DNA of 37,666 bases from JAZKFP01 sp040386355. Lineage in GTDB: Bacteria; Pseudomonadota; Gammaproteobacteria; Pseudomonadales; UBA6940. Where the stretch lies: the NCBI GenBank assembly GCA_040386355.1, contig JAZKFP010000230.1, positions 1 to 37,666 of the forward strand, read 5' to 3'. Position numbers and translations under genes: made by a program. Positions 24,359 to 31,660 of this stretch are shown here, one piece after another. How positions within the stretch are numbered: position 1 is the stretch's first letter; every line of letters starts with the position of its first letter. The notes beneath the pieces were generated by a model, which saw only the letters and a list, made by a program, of their open reading frames with translations, was not told the origin of the DNA and did no database searches.

Positions 24359-25921
24359 ATGCAATCATTATTTATTCGGCCTAGAAATATTAAAGTTCAA
24401 GCTTATTTGTCTGCATTTTCCTTAGCCTTATCTGCACCAATTATTTCAGCCGCGACTTTACCCGATCATATGTCAAACACCTGGTATTCAGCTGGACAGC
24501 AAGCACTTGAAGAAGCTAAGAAAAATCATTCTAATAATCGTAAAGCAAAAAATGTCATTCTTATTGTCGGTGACGGCATGGGTGTCTCTACTGTTACTGC
24601 TGCACGCATTTTGGAGGGTCAACTAAACAATAAAGATGGCGAGAAAAATTCACTCTCGTTTGAAAAATTTCCGCATTTAGCTTTGTCAAAAACCTATTCT
24701 GCAAATCAACAAACGTCTGATTCAGCACCCACAATGACTGCCATGGTGACTGGTGTAAAAACCAATGACGGTGTGCTTTCAGCCTCTCAAGCCATATTAA
24801 ATGGTGAAACTGATGCAGCAAAATTAAATACACACCGTTTAGAAACTATTTTAGAAATGGCAGAGAAAAAAGGCTTAAAAACTGGCGTTATTTCTACTGC
24901 ACGCATTACGCATGCAACGCCTGCAGCAACTTACGCTCACACTTCAACTCGTGATTGGGAAACTAATAAAGATATTCCTGCTAATTCTCAAATTAAAGAT
25001 ATTGCATCACAATTAATTGATAATTTTGGAGAAAATGCAATTGGCGACGGTATCGAAGTTGTATTTGGCGGCGGCCGAAGTAAATTTATTCCAATTACGC
25101 TTGTGGACCCCGAAGATAGTAGTAGAACAGGCGAACGAACTGACGGTAGAAATTTAACCACTGAATGGAAAAATAAATTTGCAGGTGAATATATTTGGAA
25201 TAAGGCACAATTTGATGCAATTAATCTTAATCAAGGTGAACCTGTATTAGGATTGTTCGAACGCTCGCATATGGAATTTGAAGCCGATCGAAAAAATGAT
25301 GTTGGCGGCGAACCTTCATTAGCGGAAATGACTTCTAAAGCAATCGACCTTTTAGAAAATAAAAAAGGATTTTTTCTAATGATTGAAGCTGGCCGAATTG
25401 ATCATGGTCATCATGCAGGAAATGCTTATCGAGCATTAACCGACACGATTGAATTATCCAATGCGGTTAAAATTGCTCGTGAAAAAACGAACTCAAAAGA
25501 CACATTAATAATTGTCACCGCTGATCACAGTCATACTTTTACAATTGCCGGTTATCCAAAACGAGGCAATCCAATTTTAGGCAAGGTCATTGGTCCGGGT
25601 TCTGACACTCCTACCTTGGCGGCAGATAATATGCCGTACACAACATTATCCTACGCAAATGGTTTGGGATATCACTTTTTGGAAACTGGCGGCGAAACGG
25701 TTTATGCAGAACCTATTCAAGCAGGTCGCTTTACCGATTTAACCAGTATCGATACAACCGATGAAGGTTTTCATCAGGAAGCATTAGTACCGCTTTCTTC
25801 AGAAACGCATGCTGGTGAAGACGTTGCAATTTTCGCTTCAGGACCAAAATCACATTTATTTCAAGGTGTGAAAGAACAAAATTATATTTTTCACGTCATG
25901 CATGATGCCTTTGATTATTAA
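24359..25921 (+). CDS. phoA: Alkaline phosphatase, exported (PhoA superfamily)
   Basis: This 520-residue periplasmic-type metallophosphatase hydrolyses phosphate monoesters. The ATG at 24359 is chosen because AAGGA lies 8 bases upstream and it starts a signal peptide (hydrophobic core YLSAFSLALSAPII, likely cut near SAA-TL, residues 31-32). Metal and catalytic residues are D72 in VGDGMG, nucleophile S122 in TSDSAPTMTAMVTG, D348/H352 in RIDHGHHAGN, D389-H390 in TADHSHTF and H484 in THAGEDV. The frame is open 43 codons further upstream without signal character. A strong terminator follows. The symbol phoA reflects family only; it could equally be a PhoA-like gene under other control. Family call is firm. 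Confidence 0.92.
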   Translation: MQSLFIRPRNIKVQAYLSAFSLALSAPIISAATLPDHMSNTWYSAGQQALEEAKKNHSNNRKAKNVILIVGDGMGVSTVTAARILEGQLNNKDGEKNSLSFEKFPHLALSKTYSANQQTSDSAPTMTAMVTGVKTNDGVLSASQAILNGETDAAKLNTHRLETILEMAEKKGLKTGVISTARITHATPAATYAHTSTRDWETNKDIPANSQIKDIASQLIDNFGENAIGDGIEVVFGGGRSKFIPITLVDPEDSSRTGERTDGRNLTTEWKNKFAGEYIWNKAQFDAINLNQGEPVLGLFERSHMEFEADRKNDVGGEPSLAEMTSKAIDLLENKKGFFLMIEAGRIDHGHHAGNAYRALTDTIELSNAVKIAREKTNSKDTLIIVTADHSHTFTIAGYPKRGNPILGKVIGPGSDTPTLAADNMPYTTLSYANGLGYHFLETGGETVYAEPIQAGRFTDLTSIDTTDEGFHQEALVPLSSETHAGEDVAIFASGPKSHLFQGVKEQNYIFHVMHDAFDY

Positions 25922-25957
25922 TTTTTCCTAGTTTTTTAGAGTAAATAATAGAATAAT

Positions 25958-25994
25958 AGGTGCTGAAGTTAATAATAACTCAGTGCCTTTTTTT
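25958..25994 (+). terminator. Rho-independent terminator after alkaline phosphatase
   Basis: GGTGCTGAAGTTA pairs with TAACTCAGTGCC (12 pairs, two of them G-T, one bulged A) around a short AATAA-type loop, followed by seven T residues at 25988-25994. It is the clearest intrinsic terminator in the window and separates the phosphatase from the lipoprotein gene. Confidence 0.8.
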
Positions 25995-26007
25995 ATAGGG
26001 ATATTGC

Positions 26008-26757
26008 GTGAAAAAAATATTATTAAAAACTATATTGTTAGTAAATAGTGCATTTACGCTTACATCTTGCATTATTATTGAAGAAGGACCACGTCCAGAA
26101 TATATTTCTTCAGATAAATCCTTTTCTATTTCTTTAGAAAAAGCACCGCCTATCGCAGCTCAATATCGTACTTCTGCCTGTGATCTACCTTGTAAAAATA
26201 CTAAAGAAAATGACTGGTATTTTTGGCGTGACAGCGATCAAATTGAAATTCGAAACTCACAAAACACACGTAGTGAACTATGGATTAAAGATTCTCAAAC
26301 AGAAAAGGTAACATACTTTCATTTACTGCCTGAAGATCTCAAAGGCATTGAATACAATCCTGTCGATCTAAAATTATTAGGCAATGATAAAAAATGGGAA
26401 AGTCTTGCAACGCTTATTTCACCCGAAAGTATTAGTACAATGATGGTTGTGGGCGAAACAAAATTTTTAGGCTTTGACGCACTAATTTTCCAAAGTGAAA
26501 AAAATCAAGTGAAAAATGAAGTGATTTGGATTCCAGAATTACAACTCGCTGCAAAGGTTTCTCAAATAGATGGAAACCATCAGGTAGTATCTGAACTTAG
26601 CACTTTGTTAAAAAATAATTATGAAAAGCCTACAACTTCTGAAGATTTCATAAAATACCAAATTATAGATTTTTCTGATGTTGGCGATATGGAACACAGC
26701 CTTGCAAATAATTGGGTAAAAAAAGCAGTTCATGCGCCGGGTCATGAACATCATTAG
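26008..26757 (+). CDS. Unrecognised lipoprotein
   Basis: I do not recognise the family of this 249-residue protein. It begins with a clear lipoprotein signal (MKKILLKTILLVNSAFTLTS, lipobox LTSC with Cys at 21). The mature protein is beta-rich and soluble, with a Cys pair at about 58-62 (CDLPC), several Trp (WYFW, WIKD, WIPELQ) and a histidine-rich end (HAPGHEHH) that might bind metal. The start is GTG at 26008 with TAGGG about 7 bases upstream. It lies 86 bases after the alkaline phosphatase but behind that gene's terminator, so it is probably separately expressed or reached only by readthrough. A repeat-rich region follows. Confidence 0.75.
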   Translation: MKKILLKTILLVNSAFTLTSCIIIEEGPRPEYISSDKSFSISLEKAPPIAAQYRTSACDLPCKNTKENDWYFWRDSDQIEIRNSQNTRSELWIKDSQTEKVTYFHLLPEDLKGIEYNPVDLKLLGNDKKWESLATLISPESISTMMVVGETKFLGFDALIFQSEKNQVKNEVIWIPELQLAAKVSQIDGNHQVVSELSTLLKNNYEKPTTSEDFIKYQIIDFSDVGDMEHSLANNWVKKAVHAPGHEHH

Positions 26758-26884
26758 ATTTTTTTAAAAATCCAATTTAATTATTGCAACGCATTCATTT
26801 AAACAAAACATCGTAGGCAATAAATTTAGCCGCATCTTCGCGGAATATAAAAATAATCAATACCTGGAATATAAATTTAACCAC

Positions 26885-26970
26885 CGTTGCGTAGCGACGC
26901 ATGATTCTAGGCAGGTGCGTAAGCGCCTGCACAATGAACCTACCAAAATACAACCGTCCCGTAGGGACGG
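26885..26970 (+). repeat. Family D stem-loop cluster, copy 1
   Basis: Three hairpins lie in a row: TTGCGTAGCGACGCA (5-bp stem), GCAGGTGCGTAAGCGCCTGC (8-bp stem, loop GTAA), and CCGTCCCGTAGGGACGG at 26954-26970 (7-bp stem). The first two are joined by ATGATTCTAG. They are much richer in GC than the surroundings. Confidence 0.75.
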
Positions 26971-26998
26971 ATGAACGTCGTAGATATATTTTTTCATT

Positions 26999-27085
26999 TG
27001 TCCCTACGGGACAATTTCATTCTTATTAATCATAATTGCAGGCGCTTACGCACCTGCCTAGAATCATGCGTCGCTATGCGACGTA
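26999..27085 (-). repeat. Family D stem-loop cluster, copy 2, inverted and running into the gap
   Basis: TGTCCCTACGGGACA (26999-27013) and the reverse of the two-hairpin unit (27037-27084) mirror copy 1, so 26885-27084 forms one large imperfect palindrome of about 200 bases. The copy ends at the start of the N run. Confidence 0.75.
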
Positions 27086-27185
27086 NNNNNNNNNNNNNNN
27101 NNNNNNNNNNNNNNNNNNNNNNNNNNNNNNNNNNNNNNNNNNNNNNNNNNNNNNNNNNNNNNNNNNNNNNNNNNNNNNNNNNNNN
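27086..27185. other. Assembly gap (100 N)
   Basis: Exactly 100 unknown bases sit between an inverted repeat and a tandem array, so the round number is likely a placeholder and the true length is unknown. Confidence 0.95.
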
Positions 27186-27297
27186 TTTCAAGCGACGTAT
27201 TTCAAGCGACGTATTTCAAGCGACGTATTTCAAGCGACGTATTTCAAGCGACGTGTTTCAAGCGACGTGTTTCAAGCGACGTGTTTCAAGCGACGTG
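27186..27297 (+). repeat. Tandem array of a 14-bp unit, at least 8 copies
   Basis: Eight back-to-back units TTTCAAGCGACGTA/G fill 27186-27297. The first four end in A and the last four in G. The unit length is not a multiple of three and there are no spacers, so it is neither coding nor CRISPR. It continues into the gap, so more copies are likely. Confidence 0.92.
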
Positions 27298-27462
27298 TTT
27301 TAAATTTAAATCAGGATTTTGATATATTTAAAATAGCAGCATTTGCTCAATTTAATCGACTTGTTTGAATGGAAGCGTTTTGAAACTTTAGAGCAATATT
27401 CTTATTTAAAATCGTATACCGAATATTTTAATTGGGTTAAGCGCAACAATCCTCTTATAAAA

Positions 27463-27544
27463 CGTCGCGTAGCGACGCATGATTCTAGGCAGGTGCGTAA
27501 GCGCCTGCACTTTGTTAACCCACCCAACCGTCCCGTAGGGACGG
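27463..27544 (+). repeat. Family D stem-loop cluster, copy 3
   Basis: The same pair of hairpins (27463-27510) and the CCGTCCCGTAGGGACGG hairpin (27528-27544) appear in the order and spacing of copy 1. Short inverted GGGTTAA (27435-27441) and TTAACCC (27515-27521) flank the paired hairpins. Confidence 0.75.
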
Positions 27545-27669
27545 ATGAATTTAAGGCCCATATTTTTCATTAAAAAATTTACATGCGTTTTTTTTCTATC
27601 TTGTAATACAATCCATTGTATTTCTTACAATATTTAAGTCTGTGGATATTTGCTACATAGGATAGTCTC

Positions 27670-29046
27670 TTGACTTCTCAATCCCCAACGCCGCGTTTAA
27701 ATTGGTCGCAATTATTAACTTCGCAACGTCTTGGTAAACCAACGTCAGCTTTATCAGCAGCTGATGCTTCAAGTCGTTCTGATTTTCATCGAGATTATGA
27801 TCGAATTGTTTTCTCATACGCGTTTCGACGAATGGCACGCAAAACTCAAGTGCATCCGCTTGCACGCAATGATCATATTCATAATCGGTTAATTCATAGT
27901 ATTGAAGTAGCAAGCTTAGGTCGAACTATGGGGCGACGCTTAGGTGAAGCGTTACAGTCAAGTTTGTCTGAATCGGTTACGCCAGAAGATTTAGGTGTAA
28001 TTTTACAAGCTGCTGCATTAGCACACGATATTGGTAATCCTCCTTTTGGACATACTGGTGAAGATGCGATTCGTGATTGGTTTCGCGATCCTACACATTC
28101 GATTTATTTGGAACCATTAACTACTCAAGCGCAGCGCAATGATTTTTTATTTTTTGAAGGTAATGCGCAAGGTTTTCGAATTTTAACTACCACGGAAAAA
28201 CATTACGGTGAAGGTGGATTACGACTTACTTTTCCAACGTTAGGCGCCATGTTGAAATATCCTTGGTTATCAACCGAATGTCCTACTCGCAGTAAATTTG
28301 GTTGCTTCACCTCTGAACAAAACATTTTAAAAGATGTTGCACACAATTTAGGTTTGCAACCTTTAGTTGGCATATCTACTGATATTGCTTGGTGTCGTCA
28401 TCCGTTATCCTATTTATTAGAAGCCGCTGATGATATGTGTTATCGCATACTCGATTTAGAAGATGCAGTAGAACTCAATATTTTATCCTGGGCGGATTTT
28501 GTCCAAACGTTTCGGCACTTTGTCGATACCGATCGTTTGCTAGCGAATGAAAATAATAATCAACCCATTAAATCAAAAATGACGTTATTGCGCGGCCGTG
28601 CAATGGACTCTTTATTAGATACGATTGTGAAAACATTTTTACACCAACAAGATGCTTTATTATCCGGCGAATTATGTCTGCCTTTGCTTAGCAGTACAAC
28701 CGATCAAGCAACGCACGATTTTATGAATCAAGCGCGGTTAATTGCTGAGCGTCGTATATTTACCCACGAACAAAAGGCCGAAATTGAAATGGGTGCGTAT
28801 TCAACACTCGACACGCTATTATCATTATTTATTCCTGCAGTGTATGAATGTCACCAAAAAGAATGGAACAATATATCGAAAAAAACGCGATGCGCTGTGA
28901 GTTTACTGGATGAAAAATTAGTTTCGCTTTGCCAACAGCGTTCATGTCAATTATATGAATTATATTTACACGTTTTAGATTTTATTAGCGGCATGACCGA
29001 TGACTACTGCATTCGCCTTGCAAATCAAGTACGGGGCATTTTCTAA
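27670..29046 (+). CDS. dgt: dGTP triphosphohydrolase-like HD-domain protein
   Basis: This 458-residue HD-domain enzyme of the dGTPase family hydrolyses dNTPs to deoxynucleoside and triphosphate, controlling dNTP pools. The HD metal ligands are H76 (HNRLIHSIEVASLGR) and H119-D120 (ALAHDIGNPPFGHTGEDAIRDWF), with a later Asp in the YLLEAADDMCYRILDLEDA segment. The preceding KTQVHPLARNDHIHNR is a family signature. The start is TTG at 27670, supported by AGGA 7 bases upstream and by no better ATG. The 3' end overlaps the next gene by 47 bases in another frame, suggesting co-transcription. Length suits the family (about 440-505). The subtype (strict dGTPase or broad dNTPase) is not decided. Confidence 0.93.
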   Translation: MTSQSPTPRLNWSQLLTSQRLGKPTSALSAADASSRSDFHRDYDRIVFSYAFRRMARKTQVHPLARNDHIHNRLIHSIEVASLGRTMGRRLGEALQSSLSESVTPEDLGVILQAAALAHDIGNPPFGHTGEDAIRDWFRDPTHSIYLEPLTTQAQRNDFLFFEGNAQGFRILTTTEKHYGEGGLRLTFPTLGAMLKYPWLSTECPTRSKFGCFTSEQNILKDVAHNLGLQPLVGISTDIAWCRHPLSYLLEAADDMCYRILDLEDAVELNILSWADFVQTFRHFVDTDRLLANENNNQPIKSKMTLLRGRAMDSLLDTIVKTFLHQQDALLSGELCLPLLSSTTDQATHDFMNQARLIAERRIFTHEQKAEIEMGAYSTLDTLLSLFIPAVYECHQKEWNNISKKTRCAVSLLDEKLVSLCQQRSCQLYELYLHVLDFISGMTDDYCIRLANQVRGIF

Positions 29047-30112
29047 ATTGAAAGATTTTGATCCTGAAAAACCACTCAATATTTTAGCAGTACGACTATC
29101 GGCGATGGGCGATTGTCTACTTGTACTACCCACACTGCGTCGTATTTGCGCGCATCGTCCACATTGGAAAATTCATTGGTTAATTAGCAAACAATGGCTG
29201 CCGTTATTTGTTAATCAACCGATAGAATGTATTGGTATCGACAAGCCAAAAAATATTAAAAATTATTGTGATTTAGCAGCGATATGGCGTCCAAAAAAAA
29301 TCGACGTTGTACTAGCTATGCAAGCTAATTTACGTGTGAATTTATTGTATTACGCAGTACACGGTGATTTTACATTAGGTTTCGACAATGATCGCGCTAA
29401 GGAAGGCCATAGCTGGTTTATTGACAATTCGATTCCTGCAAAACAACAACATTTGTACGATGGATTTCAAGCTTTTGCAGATTATTTAATGGTTCCTCCT
29501 ATGAAACCGTCGTGGGAATTATCTATTTCATTGGAAGCAAAGCATTGGATAGAAAAATATTCTCTGCAATTGAACTCGGATAAAAAACGGATTGGCTTAG
29601 CAATCGCGGCAAGCAAATTGGAAAGGACACCTTATCCAGAATTTTATCACGCTGTGATTCAATTACTGATACAAAAATACGATGCACAAATTATTTTAAT
29701 TGGCGGAAAATCATTAATTGAAATTCAACAGTTAAAGCAATTGCAAAAATTGTTACCTAACGAATGGCCTAATATTCAAAATTGGGTTGGATCAACCTCT
29801 CTTACACAATTAATGGCGTTGGTAAAATCATTGGATATCTTAATAGCGCCGGATTCAGGAACGGTACATCTCGCTACCGCATTAAATATTCCGGTAATTG
29901 GTTTATACGCTATTGCGCCTTCAGATTTATCTGGGCCGTATTTACATCGAGAATGGACCATTGATCATTACGTTAAAGCTTCAGAATATTTTCATCATAT
30001 GCCGGAGCAATCACAGCGATCGTGGAAACGCGTGCACAACCGTGAGGCGATGCAATTAATTACGGTTGATAATATTGCGAAAAAAATAAAGATTTTATTA
30101 GAGAAAAAATGA
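29000..30112 (+). CDS. Glycosyltransferase family 9 (heptosyltransferase-like)
   Basis: This 370-residue GT9 protein resembles the ADP-heptose:LPS heptosyltransferases that build the LPS inner core on the cytoplasmic face of the inner membrane. The N-terminal acceptor domain starts at ILAVRLSAMGDCLLVLPTLRR (about 28-48). The C-terminal nucleotide-sugar domain has RIGLAIAAS (about 197), QIILIGG and the APDSGTVHLATALNIPVIGLY signature (about 282-302). The ATG at 29000 lies inside dgt and gives about 25 residues before the usual family start; a TTG at 29048, right after the dgt stop, is an alternative. The donor sugar cannot be told from sequence alone. The dgt-GT9 coupling does not itself suggest a shared pathway. 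Confidence 0.88.
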   Translation: MTTAFALQIKYGAFSKLKDFDPEKPLNILAVRLSAMGDCLLVLPTLRRICAHRPHWKIHWLISKQWLPLFVNQPIECIGIDKPKNIKNYCDLAAIWRPKKIDVVLAMQANLRVNLLYYAVHGDFTLGFDNDRAKEGHSWFIDNSIPAKQQHLYDGFQAFADYLMVPPMKPSWELSISLEAKHWIEKYSLQLNSDKKRIGLAIAASKLERTPYPEFYHAVIQLLIQKYDAQIILIGGKSLIEIQQLKQLQKLLPNEWPNIQNWVGSTSLTQLMALVKSLDILIAPDSGTVHLATALNIPVIGLYAIAPSDLSGPYLHREWTIDHYVKASEYFHHMPEQSQRSWKRVHNREAMQLITVDNIAKKIKILLEKK

Positions 30113-30121
30113 AGCTTATGT

Positions 30122-30153
30122 AATGAAGCATAAGTAATGGCCTACGCTTCATT
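30122..30153. terminator. Possible terminator between convergent genes
   Basis: AATGAAGC (30122-30129) pairs with GCTTCATT (30146-30153) around a 16-base loop, 9 bases after the GT9 stop. A second AATGAAGC at 30108-30115 could compete for the same partner. There is no T run, so this is a weak call. Confidence 0.35.
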
Positions 30154-30167
30154 CAATATTGTAGAAA

Positions 30168-30512
30168 TTATCTAGCGGCAGATGCGCCGGGGAATTGAAC
30201 GCTTGAATTTTGAACATGGATACGTTTTTGAATAACATCAATCAAAGCTGCTCTTTGTTCTCGACGCTGAACCAAATCTGTCAACGTGGATTCTCGCAAA
30301 TTATTGGAATTCTCTTCTAATTTCATTCGCATTTCGTCCAATTGCAACATTTCTGATTGCAGCTGTATTAAAATAGAGTCCAAAGTTTTAACGCTTTTTC
30401 TATATCGAAACGCCATTTGATGACGTACATTTTTGCGACGAGCGAAACTTGGTCGTAATTCTTGTTGATTATTATTTTCACTTTTATGATTTTGTGGTTC
30501 GTCCCCAGACAT
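30168..30512 (-). CDS. Small unrecognised coiled-coil protein
   Basis: I do not recognise this 114-residue protein. It has a strong ribosome-binding site (AGGGAGG, 4 bases before the ATG at 30510-30512), which supports it being real. The N-terminal 30 residues are polar and probably disordered (SGDEPQNHKSENNNQQE). Residues about 40-95 form a long amphipathic helix with heptad-like leucines (LDSILIQLQSEMLQLDEMRMKL) and a basic segment (VQRREQRAALID). There is no signal peptide or membrane segment. It is convergent with the GT9 gene, and a family A MITE lies upstream. A structural or regulatory helical protein is likely, without a specific role. Confidence 0.75.
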   Translation of the reverse strand: MSGDEPQNHKSENNNQQELRPSFARRKNVRHQMAFRYRKSVKTLDSILIQLQSEMLQLDEMRMKLEENSNNLRESTLTDLVQRREQRAALIDVIQKRIHVQNSSVQFPGASAAR

Positions 30513-30630
30513 ACATCCTCCCTGATGTTTTCAATTTTTCAAAATGATGCCAATGCAGGTATTTCACATTGCATCTTTGCAAGAGCTATTCCCTAGCTCA
30601 TTTAATACACAAAATTTATTACAAACTATA

Positions 30631-30803
30631 GATACCCGTAACGAATGAAATTAAGTGTTTATCATGATCTTTTTTCTCGCTTGCTGTGTTATCTTTCCTT
30701 GCGTAAAGCTTTGGCTACGCCGCGTAAAGATGCCGTGCAATCGAAAAAAAATCTTCATGCTTCACCGCTACACTTGACCTAATTCTCATTCGTTACGGGT
30801 ATA
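30631..30803 (+). mobile_element. Family A MITE copy 3, 173 bp, internal deletion
   Basis: Ends at 30631-30655 (GATACCCGTAACGAATGAAA...) and 30779-30803 match the A terminal repeats with a few changes. The inner TTGCGTAAAGCTTTGGCTAC block and the poly-A stretch are kept, but the GC-rich right segment of copies 1 and 2 is missing. Confidence 0.75.
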
Positions 30804-30822
30804 TACCCGTAGCGAATGAAGA
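30802..30822 (+). repeat. Solo family A left end joined to copy 3
   Basis: TATACCCGTAGCGAATGAAG starts on the last TA of copy 3, giving the junction CGGGTATATACCCG. Similarity to A stops after about 20 bases. Confidence 0.6.
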
Positions 30823-30925
30823 GTATGTAATTTTAAAACATGAAATATGTACAATCGGCAATTCAAAATCAACTCAATTGATGCCAACTGATTCTCAATT
30901 TTAATTGTCGTTGCTACACGATAGA

Positions 30926-31273
30926 CTAACTATCTCGTTTTGGGGTGCGAGCTCCACTTAAAATTGGACCACCAGGAAATTGTGCAACAGTGCCATTAAC
31001 TGGACTAATTTTAGCAGGTCCACCTTTTTCCACTTCGTCAATGCGCACAACGGCATGCATAGGAATATAGCATCGCGCCACACCAGCAAATTCTGTTTTT
31101 AAACGCTCTTCAGAAGGATCAACTACCATTTGTGCGCGTTCGCCAAAAATGAATTCCTCAATTTCGATAAATCCATACAAATCACTTTGAAAAAGTTGAC
31201 GCGCATATACTTCATAAAGTTGTGCTTGATTTATGAAGATCACGCGATAAATTGGCTGGGTTTGCTTTGTCAT
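30926..31273 (-). CDS. DUF1820-family protein
   Basis: This 115-residue cytoplasmic protein matches the DUF1820 family, common in gammaproteobacteria: PIYRVIFINQAQLYEVYARQ, LYGFIEIEEFIFGERAQMVV, DPSEERLKTEFAGV and CYIPMHAVVRIDEVEKGGPA cover nearly the entire length. Function is unknown to me. The ATG at 31271-31273 fits the family N-terminus. A GTG two codons upstream (31277-31279) has better spacing (6 bases) to the AGAGG at 31286-31290 and may be the true start; the frame is open further upstream, but that part has no family similarity. The C-terminal SPVNGTVAQFPGGPILSGAR is a flexible tail. It is divergent from the cox cluster. Confidence 0.88.
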   Translation of the reverse strand: MTKQTQPIYRVIFINQAQLYEVYARQLFQSDLYGFIEIEEFIFGERAQMVVDPSEERLKTEFAGVARCYIPMHAVVRIDEVEKGGPAKISPVNGTVAQFPGGPILSGARTPKRDS

Positions 31274-31279
31274 TGACAC

Positions 31280-31660
31280 ATACAACCTCTTACGTCTTAA
31301 AAAAACAATAATGGCCGCAGAATAACACAGCATGAACGATTGCGTCGCGGCCAATCCAAAGCATTCCCCAAAAAACTAACGTGCGACTCTTTAGACACAA
31401 AGCTTGAAAAGATTAATTCATCTTTAACTAAACTTTATTTGCAAAAACATTGAATATTCTAGGTTTTTTCTGGACAACCCTGTCCCTTGTTAATACAGTA
31501 GTCAGTTGTCTGATCTGAGCCTTGTAGTTCCTACTCGTTGTGATCAGAAAATGATTTTTCCTCTGATTAAAAAATCACACAACAAAGTTTATTAATTTTA
31601 AGAAAACAGTGTACTCACACACATGTGAAGTGAGCTGTATGAATAGCAAGGGAGTGGAAT
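31280..31660. other. 381-base divergent control region before the cox cluster
   Basis: This stretch must hold the promoters of the DUF1820 gene and the cox cluster. I see inverted repeats, TCTGATC (about 31509) with GATCAGA (about 31543) and TCACACACATGTGA (31615-31628), but no convincing -35/-10 pair and no gene. Confidence 0.5.

Larger units (their letters stand above)
26758..27669. other. 912-base gene-free region with family D repeats, tandem array and assembly gap
   Basis: I see no real gene between the lipoprotein and dgt. The region holds two inverted family D units, a 100-N gap, a 14-bp tandem array, a third D unit and short leader sequence for dgt. Open frames across the gap read through the tandem repeat and are not genes. 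Confidence 0.8.
30513..30925. other. 413-base gene-free stretch with family A elements
   Basis: It holds family A copy 3 (30631-30803) and a further solo A end (30802-30822). The remaining 100 bases on each side show no recognisable gene, RNA or strong promoter. Confidence 0.7.

Noticed and set aside
27186..27297. Possible CRISPR array.
   Set aside because: The 14-bp units are directly contiguous with no spacers, too short for CRISPR repeats, and no cas gene is near.
26971..27368. Plus-strand frames of about 110 codons spanning the N gap with repeated FKRRISSDVFQAT-type text.
   Set aside because: They translate a 14-bp tandem repeat in shifting frames and include unknown bases; there is no ribosome-binding site and no family.
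31615..31628. TCACACACATGTGA upstream of coxB as a CRP/FNR-type operator.
   Set aside because: The half sites are in the reverse order and spacing from the TGTGA-N6-TCACA consensus; it may be chance.
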